A stretch of DNA of 64,000 nucleotides from assembly GCA_013398295.1 (NCBI GenBank), contig VZSF01017903.1, positions 2,736,706 to 2,800,705 on the forward strand, given 5' to 3'. Shown here piece by piece: positions 27,501-39,500 of the stretch. The notes below the pieces were generated by a model. That model was not told the origin of the DNA, did not search any database, and saw nothing but the letters and a program-made list of their open reading frames with translations. The stretch is from Chionis minor. Its lineage: Eukaryota; Chordata; Aves; Charadriiformes; Chionididae. Position 1 is the first letter of the stretch. The number at the start of each line of letters is the position of its first letter. The translations under genes were made by a program, and so were the position numbers.

Positions 27501-30500
27501 GGACTTCTGCTTTGCACGGATGCGTGTACAACAGTCAGCATCCTTTGTGGCTTCTCCATCGGTCTCAAAGGCAGCTGAGCCCATCCATGCGGGGTGCCAG
27601 CAGGCATCCCCCATCCCTAACAAACAGCTGATGCTGTGGGATGTTTCATCAGATACCATTCTCCCATTTTAAATTAGATTTTCCTTTTGGTAGCATCTAT
27701 CCAGGATTCTTATTTGCTCCTTTAATCAGGGAATTTCTCCTGTTCATGTGTTTCTTTTTGGGGGGAGGGGAGGCCAATGACACTGTGAGCTTGTCCCCCC
27801 AAAAGTCTCAAAGTAAAAGTTGACCTAGTCAGAGATGGATTGATTCCTACAAATTAGAGTTGGCTTAATTCCTCCATAACTAATTTCATTTTTTTTTCTA
27901 AGAATCAGGGGGTTTTTTTGTTGAGTTGGGGTTTTTTTTTTGAGTGAGGGAGCAAGGAGCATGCTGCTGACTCTGCTACCAGCATGTGCAAATGCGTCAG
28001 TATTTTATTTTAACTGGGTGAATAAGAAGTGCCATGAAGTGTTTACAAAATGCTGAGCTGCTTGTCTTGGAGTAAACATGCCCTCTACTGTTTAGATAAA
28101 GCATAGATCTGATTGCAGAGGGCTTGGTTTGCAGCCTGGCCTTGTGCCTTGGGGGGAAAAAATATTCTCACTCCTGGTTTTGATGCACTCTCTTAAAATG
28201 GGACTGAAACGTGGCACTGGAAGAATCTGGGTGTCCGCTAGGCCCTTCTGTGCGTCGCATGTGTCTGGGCTGGGCTGATGCCTGCTCCAGGGAAGGGAGT
28301 TCGGCATGGCGAGGGCGTCTCGGCTACGGAGGAGCGAAGTCTGGCCGAGGCGAGAGCGAGAAGCCCTCGCAGGCAGCCGAGCGGCGCTTGCGGAGCGTCT
28401 CAGGATGGGCCGTTGGCGTTGCAGAGCAGTGTCCCGCTCCCCGGCAGACACAGCGCGTGTGTCCAAATGGGAGATAAGCTCTGGCTAAGAATTAGGGCTG
28501 TCAGAGTCACTTTGCAAGTGGACTTTGCTGCTACCGCTGCAAGATGCCTTTCTGTCTTTGTAACGCGAGCATAACACACCAGGAGAAAAGTGCCCCAGCA
28601 CCGCAAAATAATGAGCTGCTGGATGCGGCGCCTATGCTGCGTTTCTAAAGCCTGACTGTTACACGAAGTCACTTAGATCTAAATCACTTAGATCCCTGCA
28701 GGTCCCCAAAGGCATTCAAGTACACGCCTCGTGCCTTTCTTGGTTTGATCCTTGAAATAATGGAGGATGGAGAAGGGAGAAGCAAGGTCTATTTCTGGCT
28801 TTTTTGTTGAATAACCCTGACCTGTCCTCTCATTTCTTTATCTCACCCCTCTCCCTCCGGCTCCCTGTCAGCGTTAAACCCCACATCACTCGAGCAGAGG
28901 CCGTTTCATGGTCTGCCTTTGACACCGTGTGCGGGGTCCCCATTTTTAGCCATCGCTATCAGCAACAGAAACTCCTCCAGCCACAGAGGGAGCATTACAA
29001 GCTTTCACCCACCCTGGACCACGCCACAGTTTATTTCATCCAATGGAAAAAGTAAAAAGTCTATCTCATTTCAACTAAATTTATGTTCCTAGAAAAAAGA
29101 GCTGGCTGTGCGTCTTACCTGAGGAGGGAGTGCATTGCCAGCCGAGTTTCGGTTTCATCCCTCAGGGTTTGCGTGGACCCAGCGTGGACTGAGGCTGAAC
29201 ACGGTATGAGAAGTGTTTGCGTTGGGTAGTTCCCTCCCCGTGAGTCTGTTTGTTCCCGGTCCAGGCTGGCACACACCGTGGCGCAGGTGGTGTTCGTGGG
29301 GATTTCTCCAGGGAGCCCTGGTGAGCGTGAGGCCCCACGTCACCTTCCCCTGCTCGCGGCCGCTGTGGCCAGGGATGCTCGGCCGAGGGCTGGGCTGCGA
29401 GATCCTCATTCAAACCGCTGTGGATCGAGGTGGGTTTCAGGGCTGAGCCTCACAGTTGCTTTTCAGAGAGAAGGAAAGTAAAACTCCACAAAAGCCTTGT
29501 AACCAGCAGGGGTTTTTCCCACCTGGTAATCCCAAAGCAGTGGAAAGCATTCCCTGCATGAGTGCTGCACAGAAGCCAGGGCTCCTGTATCACCCCTGCA
29601 AACACCACTGCTGCCCTTCAGCTTGTGTGGGAGCTCCCTAGGGTGAGCGGGGGCTTTAAAAAGGGGGAAAACAAGCTGGGGAGGGTGGTCTTTCACCTCC
29701 TTCTCGTCAGCGGCTGCAGGAGCTGCATCCCTCCTGCCCGTAATCCCCATTGCAGCGCACGGCACCTCTCCCCGCTCTCCAGCAGCCCACTCTGGGCCCC
29801 TCGCTGGCAGGGATGTCTGCTCTTCGGAGCAACGCGGACTGGCTTTCATCTCCCTGTAAAAAAAAAGGAAGAGAAGTGGGAAGACTTATTTGCATGGATT
29901 TTGACAGCTTTTCCAGCTTTTTGCACACATCATAATTTTTAAGAGGCTCTGGGAGGTACTTGGCAAGTCTGTCCATAAGGGAAACTAGTGCCGGCACCGG
30001 CAGGAGGCTGTGCGGAGAAGCGGTCCGTGAGCTCCCATCCTCCGAGGGCAGCGGGGCCGTGCTCTGGAGCCCTCCTCTCCACACACAGGGATTAAAAACC
30101 TATTTGGCAATTGAAGAAATCATCTCCAAAGGTCTTGCGCTTAATCTAGAAGGACTCTGTGGAGCCTGTCATCTCCTGCCATCCGCCCATAGCCTGGAAA
30201 CGTGGCCGGCCTGCAGGGAGGCAGCAAACCCCCGGGGCTGGGGAGCGGACGCGTGAGCCAGCTGAGCTGGCTTCTGGCCACAGATTTGGCCGTGAACCTT
30301 TGGTTTTCCTATTTCTGCCCTTCTCACCCCATCATTTGACCCCCTTCTTCAAAGCAGACCAGATCCTGTTCCATAAGTGATGTTTGAAATCACTTTGGTA
30401 GCACTTAAACATTCTCTTGCGAACAGGCTTTTATTTTTGTCTAAGCTTACAGCAGGCAAAAGCGGCGACGTGGCTGTGGGCGTGTGTTGTTAGGTAACAT

Positions 30501-33500
30501 TTTATTAATTAACAGATGAAGTTTTAGCAAAGGAAATGTAGATTTTACCCGTAGACTCTTCCAATATTATCTAGCAGCGGTAATTTTCCTTCTGATATTC
30601 CCATGGCGAGGCAAGGGGGAAAACAACATTGGTAAGGCAATTATTATAAATGATTGCGCCTTGAAAGTCATTAGAAATGTAGCATTATTTATTTAGAGAT
30701 AGATCCATTACATTCATCATTGTGGCTGCATCTTCTAATGAATCCTTTAGAATTATAAAATTAATATAAAGGGTTGGGAGCGTTTCTTTCTCCTGATCTG
30801 TAATCCTACAAGGATGGAAATCAGTGAATAATAAGGGAATTTAGCGCATGCCGCAGGGAAGGAAGGGGAGAGCTTCAGAAGGTAGATGTGTATTCAACTT
30901 ATGCCAAAAGTTACAAAAATGAAGACATATGTGCAAATGAGGTGATGCCTGGAGTTACTCAACTGATATGTAGATGGTCTCACTGAGGGGAAAGTGGCAA
31001 GTGATGGTTATTTTTCTTCCTTTACTGTCTTGTGTGAGAGATAGAACTCGACCACGAAGATCCATCTCATCTTTTCCACATGCACAGGTGGGAGAGAAGA
31101 TGTTCTTCTTCATCCAGTGCCCTCTTGTGCACTGATTTCTTCCTGCCTATGGGATCCAGGGGGACCCTATGTGGGTCCTGGACCCTGTGCAGCAGCCATC
31201 GCTGCCTCTGAGCCCTTCACTCTCTCAGAGGCTCCCAAGGATGGCTGCCCAGAGGTCCATGTCCCAGCGTCAGTGCCCAGTTGTGCTCTTCAGATGGGAC
31301 TTTGTGTTTCCCAAGCAAAACCAGGGCTGGGAAGTGCAGCCAGAAGGAGGAAGACCTGACCCAAAGAGCCCTGCTGGCTCCCTCACCTGCTCAGGCTCTT
31401 ACCTGCAGAACCAAGCCATTCCATTGCAGGGGTGGCACAATCTCCTGCCCCCTCCCCAACGCAGAGGTGCCTCTCAACATGGCTTAAAAAAAAAATAGTA
31501 ATAAGCCTCTAAATGTCCTCTCTGGGATGTAGGCAGAGGTTGGCTCCTTCCAGGATGCTGGGAATGAAACGTTTGAAATCTCAGCACTCTTGGGAGCATC
31601 TGAGAGTCCAAACTATCACACTTTTGCCCACCAGGTGTGACCTTCTAGGACTGACTAGGTGGTAGGGGGCTGAAACCTGCTTTTCCCACAAGCTGCAGCC
31701 CCTACTCGTTTCTGGAGCGCAGAGTATAAAGCACTGGCATTGACGGGTTGTTTCAGCCAGTACCGTGAACGTTGTGTTCTCTGTAGATGTCTCCCGAAGG
31801 ATCAAATTCTGCCTATTGCTGGGACAAAGGACAGTCTCATTCTCGGGTGGTGAGGAACTTGTTGATGTAAGGTATGTTTCTATGGGGAAAGAATGAACAT
31901 TTGTGAGTGGCGAGTCCATGTTATGCCTGGTTCGTTTGGGCTTTCTGGTGGTGACAGGGGAAAGCAGACCCTGAGGTCTTAGTGCTGGTAACAGAGGTTT
32001 GCCTGGGGCTATGAAGAAGAGCTATGAAACCAAAATGAACTTGAATATGCTTGAGTGTCTCCTTGAATGGCACCCTGAGCCATTCACCTTGGAAAACTAC
32101 TTATAAAGCCAAAATATAAATATAAATCTTGAAGATGTATCTATGTTATTTTGAAGGGTTATTGCTTCTGCTTCATGACCTGGTTTCTGAGCCACTGCAA
32201 AAACTCCAATCAGCTTTGGCAGACCGCGGATTAGGTCACTGCTCCATTGGCGTCTTTCAAAATAGCTCTGAAATAGATAGTAACAAAGATATTTAAGGCA
32301 AGATAAACCACACTGGTGTTTACGGTGCTTGATATCAAATTATGAGTTTGAATTTAGATAACAAGGCCTTCTGAGATTATTAAAACAGTTAATGAGGCTA
32401 AAACCTCTATGCTATTGTACACCACTATGTAGTTAGGCTTGATGCCGCATGTGAGAAGTTATCGGCATCTTTGCTATTCCCAACTTTACTTCCAGGGTTA
32501 CATGAGGTAATTGGCATAGATAGGCCACAGAGAGACAGTAGCTTTTCAAGTCTTAGCTAACTTGATCGATTAACTGCTTAGATAAAATAACTCTCAGTTA
32601 TCCAGACCTAGTTTCAGGTTGGAAAGTTTCCAGCAGTCCAATGAAAAGAGTGAAATTTTACTCACTGTAATAGACCTAGAGCTGTTGCAGAACTGATACT
32701 TGTCAGTAGGTGAAAAGAATGCAGTTTTTTTGGTTTAGTGCTTTACCTTTTTTTCCTGAAGCTGAGCAGAAGTTGTAAGACGTCCCCCCCAAAGCTGATG
32801 AGATGCCCCAGGTGCGTGGTGACTGCAGGAGCTGTGTGATGTGGGTCTGGAGCCAGGCACAGGGGGCACAAACCGCCTCTGGGAAGAAGAGCTAATGGCT
32901 TGAGCATTATCACCCAAGCAAAGCTTCAGTGTTGTGCCTGTTACCTGTGATGCTTTAGCGGTGTTCAAGGAACCGTAGCTTTCATTTACTTCCCCAGCTG
33001 TGCATGGGCTTGTTCAGTTGTCGCTGGAGTTAGCTGTGTCTACCAGTCGTTAGGTTGCTTGTAGCCACCTGGTCAGTGCTTCTGCGGTTCTGGTCAGGTT
33101 CACCACAGTACCTTGTGAAACCAGATGTCTCTTTGTCACTGTCCATAAAAATAAATGCTTTTATTTCTTTGTATCTTTCAGATAATCAACCCCAATTTCA
33201 TTCAAGAAGGTGAGTTAAGGACAGCTGTGCAGCGACTGGCACGGAGGGGCAAGTCAGCAGCTGTGATTTACGTGCAACAGCATGCTCTGCACCCGCTACC
33301 ATGTACAGCAAAGGCAGCTCTCCGCTGCTCGGTCCCTAGGGAAAGCGGTCTTCCTGCTGGCTGCTCGGCTCAGACAGCCCGAGGACCACAGGCAGGGCTG
33401 AACCCCCGCCCCGAACCTGCCTTCACAAGGTCTCACCCTCCTGCCACAGCACAGGCCTGGGGGATGGAGAGCCCCTGCTACCTCCTTTGCTGAGCTGTCA

Positions 33501-36500
33501 ACAGCTGGCTTTTAGTAAAGAGGGAGTTTTGACAACATAATCCCAGGACCCTCAGCTGTTTGGGACCCAGATCCCGTAGTTGGTCCTATAGTGTATGCTC
33601 TAGACTGGTAAGATGAAACATCTTTGCCTGTAGACGCCTGTAGAAGGCGTCATGTGTGTGTCCCCATGTTTTCTTCCAGTGGCTCCAGAGTTTCTTGTGC
33701 CATTAGTGGATGTCACCTGCCTGCTCGGTGACACAGTGATGCTGCAGTGCAAAGTCTGTGGACGGCCCAAGCCAACTATAACCTGGAAAGGACCGGATCA
33801 AAACATTCTTGACAACGACAACAGCACGGCCACTTACACTGTGTCATCCTGGTAAGGCTCTGCCCTTGGCTCCCAGCCTAGGTGGTCATGATGGTCGTGT
33901 TGCCCTCAAATAAGGCACTAGCCAGGCTACAAGGCTCATCAGAAATGCAACTGAGTCTGGCATGGTGTATTGGCACATCACTGCACCACACGTCAGCTAG
34001 AAAGGGTCAAACTTTGGGGCTCAGGTGGCTCTATAGTTTCCCAAGCGGATGTAGGGTACATCCACAGAACGTGTCACTGGCAGATGCAAGTTTGCTCCGA
34101 TTGACCTCTTGAGCCAACTGCAAGCCAGAAGCAACTTATGTTTACAGCATATTAGTTTGGCCAATATTGCCTCTGTGTTGCTGGGGCTCCTCTGCTTGAG
34201 TTTGATGCCATGCTCACCTTTGGTAGGAACAGGAGTTGTGCAGAGCAGACCCTCACTGGCTTGCAACACCCGTATCTCATTGGATGTTTTCTTATTTCAT
34301 GGGCAGAGGTGGAAACTCCTGCAGTTTTCCTGACCCTTTCTTCAGCCATTCCTAAAAAAACCCTACATGTTTGGGAAGGCTACGTCTGGCTGTGCTTGGA
34401 CAGAAAGATGCTTGTCATGATGTTCCCAGCCTGGCTAGGGAGGTAGGAAAACCATCTTTACAACAAGCACTGGGAAGATCCAAAAAAGATCTGGAGTTGA
34501 ATTCAGGTCAGGTAACAGCCTGCTGCTGGATGCTTGTCTGCAGCTTATATAAGCAATTTGGGCCAAACTGCAGTGGAAATCTCCAGGAGGCAATCTTTCA
34601 TGCAAAGTTTTCAGCACTTCTGGTGCAGGCTGAGATGAATCCAGGGAGTACAAAGTCACTGAAAGTGAAAAATGAACACTGGGAGAGAAGGGATTTTACA
34701 TGTTCAATAAAAAAAATTACATCTTATCAAGAGCTTCCTCCAGAGACCATTGGCTTGTGCGGCTGCCACGGAGCACCCAAAAATGTCTTTTTAGCCATTA
34801 CTCCATAGATCGCTAGTGCCTTATCTTCAGGTTTCTGGCTAGGGTTGGGACGGAGGGGTATTTCCATACAGGGTTCTGTTTTCCATCACAGTCTTTCGCC
34901 TGTGCATTGGCTCTCTGTGCACTATCAGCACTTGTATTGTCCTGTTACCCGTGTTTGTTTTTCAGTGAAGACACTGCCTGCCAAGGAGAGGCCCAGCACA
35001 TCAGTGGCTGTCTTGCGAATCTCGCTGGCATGAGTGTCCGGATTGCGGGGGAAGGGGATATTTCTGTCCTGTTTTGAACCAGCTTAGTCAGACAAGCAAA
35101 AGCCGCAGCGTGGAAGCAGTTACACCAGCAACAGTGTCCTTGTGCAGTTTCCGATAGATGCGTTCAAGAACTAGTCTAGTTTTGCCATCAAGGGAATTTA
35201 TTGTTGGCTCTAAGCAGGCTCTCTGGTACAGCTAAAGCAGCTACACCAGCAAAATCCTTTAATTCAGGCCAACTCCCTTAAATTGCGTGTTGAAGACTGC
35301 AATATGCAAACCAAAGTGACTATGTACAGACCTGCTATAAATTCACTAGACTCCACGGAGCTGTTTATTTGCTCAGATTGCACCAAAGATTGAGCATCTC
35401 TCACAAAATCGGCACTAGTGTTTAAATCTTTAGCTCTTGTGAGATGTCCAGCCTTTTGACCGGGGGATCTGGCAGACTCATTAGATCAACGGCACATGCT
35501 CCAGGTGTCTGAAGCTTCCCAGAAATGTCAGTGTGACTGCCTTGTGTATCTGTGGGAAGCCTGCTTTGTCCAGCGTGTGTTGGACTTAGCTGCAGAGGCA
35601 CAGCAGCGCAGCATCTCCTCAGATAGAAAAGATGAGCCTGGGGAAATCTTTCCAGATATATGGAGTCTAAGCATCCAGCTCTGGACAGGCACAGCTCTTG
35701 GACTTTGCTTACTGCTTACTCCTTCCCCTTCTCTGAGGCCACAGCAGACAGTAGATTTGCCTGGCAGGCAATTTGGACTGTTCTGCTCAAAGGTTTCATT
35801 GACGTTGAGAGGTTGTACTTGGGTACCAGATGGCTGGGGGGGTGTTCCTTCAAATGAGTTAATGGGATTCATGTGCACATAATGAGGCAGGACAGAAACC
35901 AGGATAAAAAGCATTAGCGAGGGAGGCAACATTTTCTAATCGGGGCTTCCTGCATCCACAGTGACTCTGGGGAGCTCACCTTGAAGATCTGCAACCTGAT
36001 GCCTCAGGACAGTGGCATTTACACCTGTGTGGCAACCAATGAACATGGAACCACATCGACCTCTGCGACCGTCAAAGTTCAAGGTAGCACATCTGACCTT
36101 AACACCATCCGGGGTCCCTTGGCAGGGGCTGGGAGCACACGGGAATAGCCGGTGCAAAGGCAGCCAGACATGGAGCTGTGCCAGGTGGATTGAGACGTTA
36201 AAGTCACACAACCGTTCCTCAGCCAAGACTCCCACTGATGGCTGAAGGCAGCACAGACTCTTTGCGCTTGATTAAGTCATCTGATCATAAGCATCGCATC
36301 TGGGAAATGAAAATGCTTTGGCACTGGTTCAGCTCCTGCATCCGGCTTGCAGTGCTGCTTCCCAGGCGCTCGGGAAGGTCGGCTGGGGGAAGCTGAGCTC
36401 CCTCAGGCTGCCAAGCCCCAGGTGGGATAATGCCCCAGCTGCCCACAGGGAGCTCTGGGCTGTAGAGTATGCCTGGAGCCGGGGTACCTGGGATCCAGCA

Positions 36501-39500
36501 ACACTGATTTTCAGCCTCCCTGTCTCTGGGGGGGACGGAGGAGGGGAGAATATGGTTTGGCCTAGTTGAACTGTTCTGCAGGGACTCAACTCAGAGACAT
36601 GTCTCCAAGCCTGAATTCTCAGTACTGTAATTAGTGACCCATCCAACTGTAATGAATATGAAATGATGAATTGATGCTCATGACCTCCAGCTCCAAAAAG
36701 GGATCTGTTAGCATAAGAGATGAGAGGTGCCTGCTGCGTTGAAGGGGATGGCACAGAGACAAATGTCTAACTGGTGACTTAGAGATGCAGAAGTGTCACA
36801 AGCATTTAGAAGTCAATCTGTTTGGTCTCACAGACTGCCCTAGAGATATAATTCCCCCAATTTATCCAAACAAATTAGTGGCTACACTAACCATTCCTGT
36901 GCTGAAGGGAGCCCTGAGCAAAAGACAAAAGAATTACTGGTCATTTGTCAATCTGCTGCCAAACATACCAAGCGCTATATATCCAGAAGCACTCTGAGTG
37001 GCTTTCTTATGTCACTTTTGGACACTTCAAGGTGCCCATGGTGTCCTCGTGAAGACCACGAGAATATTTGTTTTCCTCAGTTCCACAGGCTTTGCATCAG
37101 GTTGTGAGCTGGAGCAAAAATTAGCAGTAGAAGGTAGGAGGTAAAGAGGCTCTGCCTTTACAGCAGCTGAGCTCAGGCAGATCCTCTGCACCCAATGGGC
37201 AATTCCCCCAGCTGGTCTTGCAGGGAGCTGCCTGGGGTGTCACAGTCCAGTTCACCACCAGCTATGAGCAAGAAGATACCCCCCCCTGCCCTGTGAGACC
37301 ATGTCAAGGCAGCAGGGCTTGCAAGCAGCACGGTTCTCTTCTGGCTGGTAGTGTGCAGGCCTCAGACCCACAGTGGTGGGTGAACAGGACTGTGACATTG
37401 CCTTCCCTCTGGTTGTGCTGGTAACCCAGTGCAAACCAGAGCGCTCCCTCCGCAATGTGCAGCTGCCTCGTAGGCACCCGATGTACCTGACACACTTCAG
37501 AGTAAAGCACTGGCGCTTGTTGACCTGGTGCTGGACTTGGTGCTTGTTTTCTCTTCCCAAGGTGTCCCAGCTGCCCCAAATCGCCCCATTGCTCAGGAGA
37601 GAAGCTGCACCTCCGTGATCCTACGCTGGCTACCCCCATCCAGTACAGGCAATTGCACCATTTCAGGCTACACTGTGGAGTACAGAGAAGAAGGTAAGCG
37701 GCTTTGGTTGTTCTCACTGGCTGGGAAAATGAGAACAAAGTCTTCTTTATGGCACACCAGGTCCCAAAAGCATTTTTGCCACCACTGGGGTGCCACTAGC
37801 TGTTGCTCACAGATCCCCAAGTACAAGGCCAAAAGAAGCCCTTCTATTGTCTGGTCCAACTTCTCTTATGTTACAGACATTTCTGTTTCCTCCAGTCACT
37901 TATCACAAGTAAAGTGTGCAAAGCTAAAATGTCACTAAAGCATCCTTTCATCATTTGCGTTCTACCACTATGGTAGCGATCCTTCCTGGTGGATATTTCC
38001 TGGAAATGCACAAACAAAGCAGCCTCATTATTTTTTTGATCTGGGTAGAGTTGCAGATCCCTGCATACTTTTCAAGCTCATCTCTGAAATCCATTTGTTC
38101 TTAAATCCAAGCATCCTTCTCCCTTAAACAATTAGATAGGTATTAAATGCACTGTTTTCCCAATATGCACAGACACGTGCTCTTGAAAAGGGCATTTGAA
38201 ATGCTTCACATCCCTTTTTGCTTTCTTCCTGCAAGGGGCTGAGGGTCCCTGGGCAGTAAGCCTTGCCTTAGGTATGTGGCCTCTGTTTTTGCCCTTCATC
38301 CTTCAGAAAATCCTACCTCATGTCAGTAAATGTGCAAACTTAATCGCTCCATCATATTAATACCTTCTCTTAGCAAATACTCTGCCTTGACCCTTGCTGT
38401 GCCAACAGTGTGACTGGCGTTTTTGTGAAAGAATAAAAGCTCTTCTATAACAACAGACACCAAAGCAAACAGCAAAAAAGCAGCAGTGTTTTCAGTTTTC
38501 AGTGTTCCTCCCACTCTGAAAGAATCACTGACTCTTCCCTGTAAAACCAACCTTGACCTTGTAAGACCTTGCAATCAGAATTTGCCCATGGCACACATGA
38601 AATATATGGGTCATGGTAAATAATGTAAAGGTAAAAAACCCTGAACTTACTAAAATAAGATAAAATTTTATATATTCTTAAAAGAAATCATAGGCTGACA
38701 GGGATCGGTGTCCTATGGGTCCTCTTCTGCTCCGTGGGCCTATGCAGATGAATGAAGTATTGCTCCTTTGGATGCCATGGGTTAGGCAGTGGTTGGGTTT
38801 GTTTCTGTTAGGAGCACAAACACGTCAGTCACACATTTCTTTGCTGCCATCCTGCTCATCTGCAAAAAGCCCATACTAAGCCTCAGAAAGTTCCCCTCCT
38901 GCAGCTGCAGGTTTCACTGTAGCCACTAAGTCTTCTGAAAGACTTCATCTGCAAAAGCCCTTTGCACTGACATTCTGTCTCAACTTCACCTGGGACTCCC
39001 TTGTCCATATTTTTTTTGCAGTATTTCTGCGACCGATTCTCTCACAGCAGAGCTGTCATCAAATCAGCTCTCCATTCCTGTCTTATCACACTGCCCTGAG
39101 ACATCACGTGTAGTACCCAGCCACGGCTAGACTGCTGGAGAGATCAGCTTGTCCCTGGGCTGCCGTTTTTCCATTGTTATCGGTCAAGTCAGGGGCATTT
39201 CCTTCTTCCTTCGTTTAGCCAGACGGGAAGGTGACCGCAACACAAAATAGCTTCCTATGGTCCAGTTCTGGTTTAACAGAAATACATCCGTCTGCCGTAA
39301 TGTTGCCTTTTAAAAACCTTGTGGATTTTAATCTCAGAGGGTACTATATGAGATGGGCAGGGAAAACCTCTGCTCTGAGTTCCCATATTGAGACTGTTTT
39401 CCTTCAGCTCTCCTTCTCTCCCTCCGTGAAATGCAGGCTCACAAGTCTGGCAGCAGTCGGTAGCCTCAACTTTGGACACGTACCTCGTCATTGAGGATCT

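Larger units (their letters stand above)
22848..33181 (+). other. Largest KALRN intron (10.3 kb)
   Basis: Separates the acidic linker exon from the microexon before the Ig domain. It contains a degenerate 9-base repeat array (24647-24680), CpG-rich patches (28245-28475, 29270-29440, 29980-30080) and an AT-rich conserved-looking element (30480-30790). No coding gene can be supported. Confidence 0.6.

Noticed and set aside
28306..28488. 60-codon Arg-rich ORF in the CpG-rich intron patch
   Set aside because: CpG-rich DNA gives Arg/Ala-rich chance ORFs. No homology is recognisable, though the patch itself is kept as a finding.
28918..28941. Relocated or duplicated UMPS exon in the KALRN intron
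   Set aside because: Only eight residues match and both flanks diverge immediately. There is no splice-site arrangement suitable for that exon.
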